From NCBI GenBank assembly GCA_003022085.1, contig PXQK01000173.1, positions 1-9,644 of the forward strand: DNA of 9,644 bases, read 5' to 3'. This stretch comes from Halobacteriales archaeon QH_10_65_19 (lineage in GTDB: Archaea; Halobacteriota; Halobacteria; Halobacteriales; Haloarculaceae). Of the stretch, positions 1 to 5,522 are shown piece after piece (position 1 is the first letter of the stretch; every line of letters starts with the position of its first letter). Both the position numbers and the translations under genes were made by a program. The notes under the pieces were generated by a model, which saw nothing but the letters and a program-made list of their open reading frames with translations, did not search any database and was not told the DNA's origin.

Positions 1-122
1 AGGCGGCGAAAACGGTCGTCGGTACGACTGACGACGGGCGCGTGATCGGCACCGTCGAGGAAGCGTCGGAAAGCGAGGACGAGGGTGGGACGGTCGCTAT
101 CCGTGGGCTGGAACTCGGTTGA
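1..122 (+). CDS. 3' end of an unknown protein (partial)
   Basis: An open frame enters from the left edge (first full codon at 3) and ends at TGA 120-122, giving 39 residues. The tail contains TTDDGRVIGTVEEASESEDEGG and ends AIRGLELG. It is acidic and shows the hydrophobic/acidic codon pattern expected of a haloarchaeal protein. The start lies outside the window and no family can be named from this tail. It converges on the next gene with a 29-nt gap and no T-rich terminator between them. It could be a chance frame, but the GC-rich third positions and the clean stop just before the opposing gene favour a real C terminus. Confidence 0.5.
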   Translation, partial: AAKTVVGTTDDGRVIGTVEEASESEDEGGTVAIRGLELG

Positions 123-151
123 CTGTGGGAACTGGTCGCGGATAGAAGAAA

Positions 152-478
152 TCAGAACTGGTAGCGGCGGTCGTCGTTCTGGCTCGCCTGCGGGAACTGG
201 CCGCCGGTCATTTCCTCGAAGGTCATGCCCGACAAATATTCGTCGTAGGTCACGTCGTGGCTGCTGCGCAGGTGGAAATCCAGCGTGCCCGTCTCGACGG
301 TAGTCTGGAACAGCATGTGGACTGCCCGGCGGACGAGTTCGTCGGTCTTGTCGGGCTCCATCGCGACAGAGAGCATCGCCAGTTCGTTGCGCGTCTCCCG
401 GTCCAAGTCGACAGCCATCTCCTCGCCGAGGTCGGCGTACTGGGCTTCGACGTCCGCTGTCAGGTTTTCGAGACTCAT
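152..478 (-). CDS. Conserved haloarchaeal hypothetical protein (108 aa)
   Basis: This is a small soluble, acidic protein with no signal peptide or membrane segment. Residues 1-60 are predicted to be largely helical (MSLENLTADVEAQYADLGEE onwards) and include the run DRETRNELAMLSVAMEPDKT. A middle part around residues 60-90 contains TTVETGTLDFHLRSSHDVTY, and the tail is polar, ending DDRRYQF. I believe close homologues with the same start and the same RRYQF end occur widely in haloarchaea, but I know no function. There are no cysteines or obvious catalytic motif. The start at 476-478 is the first Met of the frame and begins a typical haloarchaeal N terminus. Only a weak TATA-like element (TTTCCA on the minus strand, about 25 nt upstream) is visible. 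It converges with the partial gene at the left edge and diverges from the MBL-fold gene at 713. Confidence 0.75.
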   Translation of the reverse strand: MSLENLTADVEAQYADLGEEMAVDLDRETRNELAMLSVAMEPDKTDELVRRAVHMLFQTTVETGTLDFHLRSSHDVTYDEYLSGMTFEEMTGGQFPQASQNDDRRYQF

Positions 479-681
479 GTCCCACGTTTCGTGACTGTCG
501 TGGAAACCGCTTTCGTCCGACTGTCGGCGGCGGGCGGCTTAGACCGTCCATGAGACAAAATAACAGCGGAACCCCACCCGTTTACGGGCGGGTCCAAGCG
601 ATAGGCACAGACGCGAAACCGCAAGACTTAGGCCGCGTGGGGTCGTATGTGTCTGCTGCCGGTGCGTCCTCGCGCCGTGGC

Positions 682-687
682 TATTTA
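682..687 (+). promoter_or_regulatory. TATA-like box for the MBL-fold gene
   Basis: TATTTA lies 26-31 nt before the ATG at 713, the spacing expected if transcription starts at or next to the start codon, as in many leaderless haloarchaeal mRNAs. No Shine-Dalgarno sequence precedes the ATG, which fits. A second candidate element (cgaaaccgcaagacttagg, 614-632) lies further upstream and would give a leader of about 50 nt. Confidence 0.5.
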
Positions 688-712
688 GTCGTTCCCGGAC
701 CAACGTCGAGCC

Positions 713-1468
713 ATGACTGTCCGGTACCAGAACCTGACGGCCGAGTGGTACGGGTACGCGACGGTGCGGCTCGAATCGGACGACACGGTCGTGTACCTCG
801 ATCCCGGTCGCTACGGCGTCCTGAGCGGCGAGTGGGCATCCGACACCCCCGCAGCAGGCGACCACCACCCGTCGGGCGGCTCGGTCCGCCCGGAGGACGG
901 CGACGTCGTCTGCCTCTCGCACGTCCACCACTACGATCCGGACGGGATCGACCGCGTCGCGCGACCGGACGCGACGGTCGTCGCCTTCGAGGGGATCGTT
1001 CCCCGCGACAGCCGCCGGGAACTCGGGCGGCTGGCCGAACTTCCGTACGACGTCTGCACGGTCGGACAGGAGGACGAAGTGCTGGTCGCGGACCTGCCAA
1101 TCTGGACCGTTCCGGCGTACAACCATCCGGACGGCCCCCACACGACGGCCGACGGGCGGCCGATCCACCCGGAGGGGTTCGGCTGTGGCTTCCTGCTATC
1201 GATCGGAGAGGCGCGGGTGTTCTGGCCCGGCGACACCGACGTGCTGGGCGGCCACGCCGAACTCGACGTCGACGTCTTCCTGCCGCCGATCGGCGGATCG
1301 TTCACGATGGATCGCGAGGCCGCGGCCGCGCTGGCCGCCGACCTCGACCCGGGGCTGGTCGTGCCGATCCACTACAACACCTTCGAGGCCCTGGAGGCCG
1401 ACTCGCAGGCCTTCGCCGGCGACGTCGCCGCGCAGGGGGTGCCGGTCGCTCTCGACGAGGGCTGGTGA
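713..1468 (+). CDS. MBL-fold metallo-hydrolase, UlaG-like (COG2220 type)
   Basis: This is a predicted cytoplasmic metal-dependent hydrolase of the metallo-beta-lactamase superfamily; the substrate is unknown. Features run in the usual order: an N-terminal beta part (WYGYATVRLE, residues 12-21, then VVYLDPG, 26-32), motif 1 LSHVHHYDPDGID at 68-80 (H70, H72, H73, D75, D77), YNHPDGPH with H138 at 136-143, FWPGDTDVL with D174 and D176 at 170-178, and PIHYNTF with the last metal-type His, H220, at 218-224. Its 251 residues match the UlaG-like group (about 220-350). Motif 1 does not fit the classic HxHxDH spacing, so the metal site is probably of a variant kind. The ATG at 713 follows a well-placed TATA box and starts the first beta strand directly. 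It is a single gene; the next + gene lies 211 nt downstream. Confidence 0.85.
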   Translation: MTVRYQNLTAEWYGYATVRLESDDTVVYLDPGRYGVLSGEWASDTPAAGDHHPSGGSVRPEDGDVVCLSHVHHYDPDGIDRVARPDATVVAFEGIVPRDSRRELGRLAELPYDVCTVGQEDEVLVADLPIWTVPAYNHPDGPHTTADGRPIHPEGFGCGFLLSIGEARVFWPGDTDVLGGHAELDVDVFLPPIGGSFTMDREAAAALAADLDPGLVVPIHYNTFEALEADSQAFAGDVAAQGVPVALDEGW

Positions 1469-1599
1469 CTCCAGCGGCAGGTGTGGCGCGGCAACCGAGT
1501 GGGACTGATAGAGTCGTGCGTGCGTATTTTCGGCACGTCGTCGACGTAGCGGGGGAAAGCGGCCGAAACAAGCGGTGTGTGCGATCCTGGCAGTACACA

Positions 1600-1619
1600 G
1601 TCACGCACGACCCCGTGAC
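1600..1619. repeat. Inverted repeat upstream of the methyltransferase
   Basis: Perfect 6-bp arms GTCACG and CGTGAC are separated by 8 nt, 61-80 nt before the methyltransferase ATG and some 30 nt upstream of the only TATA-like stretch (cttac, 1649-1653). This is the position of an upstream activator site, but arms this short occur often by chance in GC-rich DNA. Confidence 0.25.
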
Positions 1620-1669
1620 GCCCTTCCCAGCGATTGACAATACCAACGCTTACCTTTCTAACTCACAAA

Positions 1670-1675
1670 GAGGTG
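1670..1675 (+). promoter_or_regulatory. Shine-Dalgarno site of the methyltransferase
   Basis: GAGGTG ends 4 nt before the ATG at 1680 and matches the complement of the haloarchaeal 16S rRNA 3' end. It fixes the start and says this gene has a leadered mRNA, unlike several neighbours. Confidence 0.6.
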
Positions 1676-1679
1676 GCGA

Positions 1680-2570
1680 ATGAGTGAGGAAGCCCTCGAC
1701 ACCGACGAGGTCGCCGAGATTTACGACGACCTGCTGGCAACCTACAGGGCGGAGTGGGCCTACCGCGGCCACCGGAGTCTCCACCTCGCCTACTACGACG
1801 ACGAGCACGACGAGCCGGGCGAAGCGTCGATGAACACGATGCGGGTGCTTTCGGAGGCGGCCGGCATCGAGAGCTCCGACCGGATACTGAACATCGGCTG
1901 TGGCGCCGGCGAGGACTCGGTCTGGAACGCCCGGGCCTACGGCGCGACCGTGGTCGGCGTCAACATCAGCGAGACACAGCTCGACCTCGCACGCGAGAAC
2001 GCCCGCGAGCACGGCGTCGAGGACCTGACCTTGTTCAACTACGACGACTTCCAGACGCTGGAGACGATCACTGACAACTCGATTGACGTGGTCTGGGGGC
2101 TGGAGGCGCTCTCACACTCCCCAGACAGGACCCAGGCACTGGCTGCCGCACAGCGCGTCCTCGACGACGGTGGTCGTCTTGCACTCACCGACCTGTTCCT
2201 CCGGGACGAGCCGGCGACCCTCTCCGACGCCGACAGCGACCGGATCACGACGGTCGAGGACGGACTCGGCCTCCGTCTGGGCTCGATCGGCGGGTTCGAA
2301 GCGGCGCTCGAGGACGCAGCCTTCGAGAACGTCGCGGTGCGAGACCTCACCGACGGGATCCAAACCGCGACCAGCCGCCGGCAGTCCTTCGCACGGGTGG
2401 CCCACCCCGTGGGTCGCCTGCTGGGCGCCGTCGGCCTCGCGTCCGAGACACAGCTCGACGGGCTCCGGGCCTCTGCCCGGGTTCACGAACTCGTCGAGGA
2501 AGGCGTGCTCGGCTACTTCCTGATTACCGCCGACAAAGGCACACTCGACGGGGAGAGCGGGGCAGCGTAG
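1680..2570 (+). CDS. Class I SAM-dependent methyltransferase
   Basis: This is a 296-residue soluble enzyme with a Rossmann-type SAM-binding core. Motif I is ILNIGCGAGEDS at 69-80. The second strand ends VVGVNIS (91-97), followed by ETQLDLARENA, which resembles the GV(N/T)IS..Q segment of the cyclopropane synthase, tocopherol O-methyltransferase and sarcosine/phosphoethanolamine N-methyltransferase branch. Motif post-I/II is IDVVWGLEALSHSPD (135-149), and motif III is LDDGGRLALTD (161-171). An extra N-terminal helical part of about 55 residues (YDDLLATYRAEWAYRGHRSL) precedes the core, as in that branch, where it closes over the acceptor. The C-terminal third (residues 190-296) is likely a lid. 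The acceptor (small amine, phenolic ring or lipid) cannot be read from the sequence. An SD site fixes the start. The stop lies 3 nt from that of the opposing thioredoxin-like gene, so transcripts must overlap or end inside the coding regions. Confidence 0.85.
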   Translation: MSEEALDTDEVAEIYDDLLATYRAEWAYRGHRSLHLAYYDDEHDEPGEASMNTMRVLSEAAGIESSDRILNIGCGAGEDSVWNARAYGATVVGVNISETQLDLARENAREHGVEDLTLFNYDDFQTLETITDNSIDVVWGLEALSHSPDRTQALAAAQRVLDDGGRLALTDLFLRDEPATLSDADSDRITTVEDGLGLRLGSIGGFEAALEDAAFENVAVRDLTDGIQTATSRRQSFARVAHPVGRLLGAVGLASETQLDGLRASARVHELVEEGVLGYFLITADKGTLDGESGAA

Positions 2571-2573
2571 GAG

Positions 2574-3158
2574 CTACTCCCAGTACTCGGGTTCGTTGCC
2601 CGGCTTCCACTTGACAGAGCAGCCACGGGAGGGGCGGAACTCCTCGTCGACGTCCCGGCCGGCCAGCAGGTCCTCGATGTGGCCTTTCATTTCGCGCTCG
2701 GTCACCTCGTCGTCGGGGTTGTGGCCGTTGTCGAGCCGACCGTGGTAGGCCAGACGGAACATTCCATTGTCGCCCTCGAACAGGAACGGATCGGGCGTAC
2801 ACGTCGCGCCGTAGGCCGCGGCGACCTCCTGGGACTCGTCGCGGAGGTACGCGTCCCACTGGATCGTCCCCTCCTTGACGCGCTCAACCATCGTCTCGAA
2901 GTCGTCCTCGGGGTACTCCCCGGCGTCGTTGGGGTTGATCCCCACAACGGGTACCTCGTCGAACTCCGCGGCGAGGCGGTTCATCTCGTCGAATTTTGCC
3001 TTCGCGTACGGGCAGTGGTTGCACGTAAAGACCACGAGCAGCCCCTCGGCGTCCGAGAAGTCCAACAGCGAATGCGTCTCGTCGTCGACGCCCTCCAGTT
3101 CGAACGTCGGTGCCTCGTCGCCCCGTTCGAGTACGTCTTCGGATTCGAGTGCGACCAT
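2574..3158 (-). CDS. Thioredoxin-like / peroxiredoxin-like protein (PRX-like 1 type)
   Basis: This is a 194-residue cytoplasmic thiol protein with a redoxin (AhpC/TSA) fold: DEAPTFELEGVDDE (14-27), then strand LLVVFTCNHCPYAKA (40-54) bearing a CxxC pair, C46 and C49. GINPND (73-78) and YGATCTPDPF (116-125) follow, with C120 just before the probable cis-proline P122. Near the end GCSVKWK (179-185) holds C180. CNHCPY together with the late GCS(I/V)KWK is typical of the PRX-like 1 group, whose members are usually annotated as thioredoxin family protein. It probably acts in thiol/disulfide or peroxide stress chemistry; the substrate is unknown. The frame is open further upstream, but the ATG at 3158 begins the conserved part and has a TATA-like box 23-31 nt before it. 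ATG 3173 (MNRTRM) is the alternative start. It is divergent from the IscA-type gene, which suggests shared redox/Fe-S context. Confidence 0.85.
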   Translation of the reverse strand: MVALESEDVLERGDEAPTFELEGVDDETHSLLDFSDAEGLLVVFTCNHCPYAKAKFDEMNRLAAEFDEVPVVGINPNDAGEYPEDDFETMVERVKEGTIQWDAYLRDESQEVAAAYGATCTPDPFLFEGDNGMFRLAYHGRLDNGHNPDDEVTEREMKGHIEDLLAGRDVDEEFRPSRGCSVKWKPGNEPEYWE

Positions 3159-3180
3159 ACGTGTCCTGTTCATCCGTGGT

Positions 3181-3189
3181 GCTTTACCG
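3181..3189 (-). promoter_or_regulatory. TATA-like box of the thioredoxin-like gene, one arm of an inverted repeat
   Basis: On the minus strand CGGTAAAGC lies 23-31 nt before the ATG at 3158, the place of a haloarchaeal TATA box for a leaderless mRNA. The same 9 bp recur in inverted orientation at 3249-3257. The box is weak compared with a canonical TTTAWA. Confidence 0.4.
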
Positions 3190-3234
3190 GTTCTGACGGC
3201 GGCAAAATCGTTTGATAGCGCCTCTCGTACCGTC

Positions 3235-3251
3235 CCGACGGCGAGCGTCGG
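3235..3251. repeat. Hairpin-forming inverted repeat in the divergent region
   Basis: CCGACG and CGTCGG, 6-bp perfect arms, flank the 5-nt loop GCGAG. It lies between the thioredoxin-like gene and the Fe-S carrier gene and abuts the second arm of the longer 9-bp inverted repeat (3249-3257). It could be a regulator site for the divergent pair or simply GC-rich chance structure. Confidence 0.3.
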
Positions 3252-3307
3252 TAAAGCCTCTTCGGCACAACCATCGACACCGCCCGGCATCGGTCACACC
3301 CGTCAGG

Positions 3308-3313
3308 ATTAAC
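3308..3313 (+). promoter_or_regulatory. TATA-like box of the IscA-type gene
   Basis: ATTAAC lies 25-30 nt before the ATG at 3338. The position fits a leaderless transcript, and no SD site is present before the ATG. Confidence 0.5.
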
Positions 3314-3337
3314 AGTGTCGGGCCGGTAGAGAGCTGT

Positions 3338-3700
3338 ATGAGCACGACGGAGGACGCGCCCGGGAGAGTCGAGATATCCGTAACGGAGACGGCAGCCTCC
3401 GAAGCCCTGGCTCTTCTCGAGGGCGAAGAGATGGACACCGACGAGGCAGGCCTCCGCCTCTACGTCCAGCAGGGCGGCTGTGCCGGTCTCTCGTACGGCA
3501 TGCGCTTCGAACACGCTCCCGAAGAGGACGACACCATCTACCAACACCACGGACTCCGGGTGTTCGTCGATCCCGCGAGCATGAACTACATCGAGGGCTC
3601 GGTCCTCGACTACGAGGGCGGCCTTCAGGGCGAGGGTTTCCACGTCGAGAACCCGAACGTCGTCAGCGAGTGTGGCTGCGGCGAGAGCTTTCGGACCTGA
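3338..3700 (+). CDS. A-type iron-sulfur cluster carrier (HesB/IscA family)
   Basis: This is a 120-residue cytoplasmic protein of the HesB/IscA/SufA/ErpA family, which receives Fe-S clusters from the assembly scaffold and passes them to target enzymes. The family's three cysteines are present: C48 in QQGGCAGLSYG (44-54), and C112 and C114 in SECGCGESF (110-118). The preceding segment VFVDPASMNYIEGSVLDY (76-93) is also typical. The total length is close to the usual 105-125. An acidic N-terminal stretch of about 10 residues precedes the first strand VEISVTETA. The frame is open upstream to 3212, but that part is Arg/Pro-rich in the manner of a shadow, and the ATG at 3338 sits correctly behind a TATA box. 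Fe-S proteins nearby (NuoB, NuoI) are plausible clients, though this is inference. It converges on the dodecin gene with a 9-nt gap. Confidence 0.9.
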   Translation: MSTTEDAPGRVEISVTETAASEALALLEGEEMDTDEAGLRLYVQQGGCAGLSYGMRFEHAPEEDDTIYQHHGLRVFVDPASMNYIEGSVLDYEGGLQGEGFHVENPNVVSECGCGESFRT

Positions 3701-3709
3701 TCGCGGCGA

Positions 3710-3910
3710 TCAGTCCATCAGTTCGAACGCGACTTTGACTTCTGCCTGGTACTCCCGCCCGTCGACCGATGCGACCTCCACCCCGAACTCCTCGACTTTG
3801 ATCCAGTGAACGTTGTCCAGCGTCGCCTCTGCCCGGTCGACCGCGTCGTCGACCGCGTCGTCGAACGATTCCGTACTCGAACCGATCAGCGTGATCTTCT
3901 TAAACACCAT
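3710..3910 (-). CDS. Dodecin, flavin-binding protein
   Basis: This is a 66-residue protein that in the family forms a hollow dodecamer binding riboflavin, lumichrome or FMN, thought to store or shield free flavins. The N terminus [16 protein letters not shown] and the end [11 protein letters not shown] follow the beta-alpha-beta-beta dodecin fold. The residues known in the Halobacterium salinarum dodecin to sandwich the isoalloxazine and bind its edge are all here at the same numbers: W36 (NVHWIKVEE), E45 and Q55 (YQAEV). The length matches the archaeal members. The frame extends six codons upstream (Met at 3928), but MVFKK is the conserved start. It lies 101 nt downstream of nuoI on the same strand, with a terminator-like hairpin and its own T-rich promoter between, so it is probably transcribed separately. 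Confidence 0.92.
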   Translation of the reverse strand: MVFKKITLIGSSTESFDDAVDDAVDRAEATLDNVHWIKVEEFGVEVASVDGREYQAEVKVAFELMD

Positions 3911-3919
3911 TGCGTTAGT

Positions 3920-3930
3920 GTGTGACACAC
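3920..3930. repeat. Palindrome at the dodecin start region
   Basis: GTGTG-A-CACAC has perfect 5-bp arms around one base and lies 10-20 nt before the dodecin ATG. It overlaps or touches the transcription start expected from the T-rich element at 3940-3949. This is where a repressor site, or a short hairpin in a leader, would act. Confidence 0.4.
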
Positions 3931-3939
3931 CCTGCGGTC

Positions 3940-3949
3940 AAAAAGGTAT
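3940..3949 (-). promoter_or_regulatory. Probable T-rich promoter element of the dodecin gene
   Basis: The minus strand reads ATACCTTTTT 30-39 nt before the dodecin ATG. The AT-rich patch stands out in GC-rich surroundings and would place the start of transcription near 3915-3922. The same T5 run could serve as the U-tract ending the nuo transcript. Confidence 0.4.
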
Positions 3950-3953
3950 CTTT

Positions 3954-3966
3954 GCACCGCGGGTGC
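3954..3966 (-). terminator. Terminator-like hairpin after nuoI
   Basis: GCACC/GGTGC forms a 5-bp stem with a 3-nt loop, followed on the minus strand about 10 nt later by T5 (3944-3940). It lies 45-60 nt past the nuoI stop, a fitting place for the end of the nuo mRNA. Archaeal termination depends mostly on the U-run, so the hairpin may be incidental. Confidence 0.4.
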
Positions 3967-4011
3967 CGGACCGACCTACCCGGTTTCACTCTCCGCTCGC
4001 CGTATACGAGG

Positions 4012-4473
4012 TTACTGGTAATCCACTTCGCCTTCGCCCTCGCCGACCCACGCCCCACGGTCGGGTTCCCGTGACTCCAGCGGGTCCAGGTCCTTGTACC
4101 ACGGGACGTTTTTGAGCTCCTCTTTGTTGTAGGCCAGTTCGTCTTTTGTCTCGCCGACGAACTCGAAGTTCTCAGTCAGAATGATCGCGTCGGTGGGACA
4201 GACCTCCTCGCAGAGCCGGCAGTAGATACACTGGCCGATGTGGAGGTTGTACTGCTCGCCGTTGCGCATGTCGTCCATCACGATCTGGATCGTGTCGTTC
4301 GGGCAGACCTTCTCGCACTGCCGGCACCAGATGCACCGCTCCTGGCTGAACTTGTGGACGCCACGGAACCGGGGGGAGACCTCCGGCTCCTCGTCGGGGT
4401 ACGAGACGGTGAACGTCTCGCCGTCGAGTGCGTGTTTCATCGTCGTTGCCATGCCTTTGAGTATGCCGATCAT
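4012..4473 (-). CDS. nuoI: NADH dehydrogenase-like complex I, subunit NuoI (2x[4Fe-4S])
   Basis: This is the ferredoxin-like subunit that carries electrons through two [4Fe-4S] clusters (N6a, N6b) towards NuoB. Both ligand sets are complete: CIWCRQCEKVCP (C47, C50, C53, C57) and CIYCRLCEEVCP (C82, C85, C88, C92), each followed by the expected Pro. The N terminus (about 35 residues) is the amphipathic part that anchors on NuoH, and FRGVHKF precedes the first cluster as in other NuoI. Its 153 residues match haloarchaeal members, with an acidic tail ending GEGEGEVDYQ. A perfect SD site fixes the start. It is the last nuo gene here: nuoJ would normally follow, but the next gene is dodecin. Confidence 0.95.
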   Translation of the reverse strand: MIGILKGMATTMKHALDGETFTVSYPDEEPEVSPRFRGVHKFSQERCIWCRQCEKVCPNDTIQIVMDDMRNGEQYNLHIGQCIYCRLCEEVCPTDAIILTENFEFVGETKDELAYNKEELKNVPWYKDLDPLESREPDRGAWVGEGEGEVDYQ

Positions 4474-4479
4474 GCTGTG

Positions 4480-4487
4480 TCACCTCC
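4480..4487 (-). promoter_or_regulatory. Strong Shine-Dalgarno site of nuoI
   Basis: The minus strand reads GGAGGTGA, a full match to the anti-SD complement, 6 nt before the nuoI ATG at 4473. It lies in the 49-nt gap between the true end of nuoH (4523) and nuoI. This supports independent initiation of nuoI even though translation of the frameshifted nuoH would run on to 4470. Confidence 0.75.
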
Positions 4488-4522
4488 GTACCGCGTCGGT
4501 TGTGTGCCGATCCGTGCCCCAG

Positions 4523-5522
4523 TCACAGTGCCAGCACCCCCACGATGGCCGCCGTGAGAAACAGGTTCGCAAACGATAGCACCAACATCCCCTTCCAGCC
4601 GATCTCGATGAGCTGGTCGATGCGCACCCGCGGGAGGGCAGAGCGCGCCCACTGGGTCAGGAGGAACACGCCCCAGATCTTGACCAGGAACCAGAACAGT
4701 CCGATCCAGGAAGATGTGGACGAACTCGCCCAGGTACACGAGCACGAAATACACCGACGAGTATTCGGTCTGGAATCCGGCGACGATCTCTGTCGGCGCC
4801 TCGGGGATGTCGAAGGGATTACGCCCCACTTCGGCCATGTTCGCCGCCAGAAACAGCACGAATGCGAACGGGTTGACGATCGCGAACCAGGCGGGGATCG
4901 ACACCGGACCGAGCGCCACGAGTGACTGCTGCTGTGTCGCGACAACCTCGCTGAGCTGCAGCGTGCCGGCGAAGATCACCACCGAAATCCCGGTGATGAT
5001 CAGCGGGATCTCGTAGGCGAGATTCTGCGCGACCGCTCGTAGCCCGCCCAGAAACGAGTACTTGTTGTTCGAGGAGTAGCCCGCCATCACCAGACCGACC
5101 GACGCAATCGAGGCCACCGCGAAGACGAATGCCAGTCCGACCTCGGGGTCGGCGAGCTGGAAGTCGACCGGGCCGAGTTTCCCCATCGGGATCACAGCAA
5201 AGCCCAGCAGTGCCGAGGACGCGATCACCATCGGCGCGAGGTCCCACGCCGGCCGGTCGACGCCCTCCGGGACGATTCGCTCCTTCGAGCTCAGCCGGAC
5301 CGCGTCCGGAATGATGATACCGATTCCGAGCGGGCCGATCTTGTTCACCGAGATCCGGTCGGTGAACGCCGCGGTGATCTTCCGTTTCGCCCATGGCCCG
5401 GCGACCGCGGCGTTTGCAAGAACCAGCGTCCCGATGATCGCCGCGCCGACGAACCCGCCGACGAACTGTCCGGCGACACCTTCGAGGCCGAGCGCCGAAC
5501 TGATCGACTCCGCGAGCGTCAT
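4523..5522 (-). pseudogene. nuoH: NuoH, membrane subunit of complex I, broken by a frameshifting deletion
   Basis: NuoH forms the membrane foot holding the quinone channel. From the ATG at 5522 (SD GAGGTGG at 5527-5533, ATGA overlap with nuoCD) 272 residues read normally, with several membrane helices and the hallmark motifs AGYSSNNKYSFLGGLRAVAQ, NMAEVGRNPFDIPEAPTEIV and EYSSVYFVLVYLGEFVHIFL. At about 4706 the frame changes: the original frame continues as Arg/Gly/Pro-rich nonsense to 4470. The true C terminus resumes one frame over as IGLFWFLVKIWGVFLLTQWA, then RSALPRVRIDQLIEIGWKGM, ending GVLAL at 4523. Comparison with the NuoH family shows that roughly 15-25 residues (the A(T)LFLGG helix/loop) are missing at the junction, so this is a deletion of length 2 modulo 3 and not just a one-base error. 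The gene is probably inactive unless the assembly is wrong. Confidence 0.85.

Noticed and set aside
550..1683. A 377-codon open frame on the + strand across the MBL-fold gene
   Set aside because: Its translation is dominated by Arg, Gly and Pro without motifs, the usual out-of-frame shadow of a GC-rich gene; the MBL-fold frame has full family motifs.
4470..4473. ATGA overlap of the extended nuoH frame with nuoI
   Set aside because: The frame reaching 4470 is the out-of-frame tail after the nuoH deletion. The true NuoH end is at 4523, so the overlap is accidental.
4700..4712. Programmed frameshifting in nuoH
   Set aside because: There is no slippery heptamer or following structure, and a piece of the conserved protein is missing at the junction, which frameshifting cannot supply.
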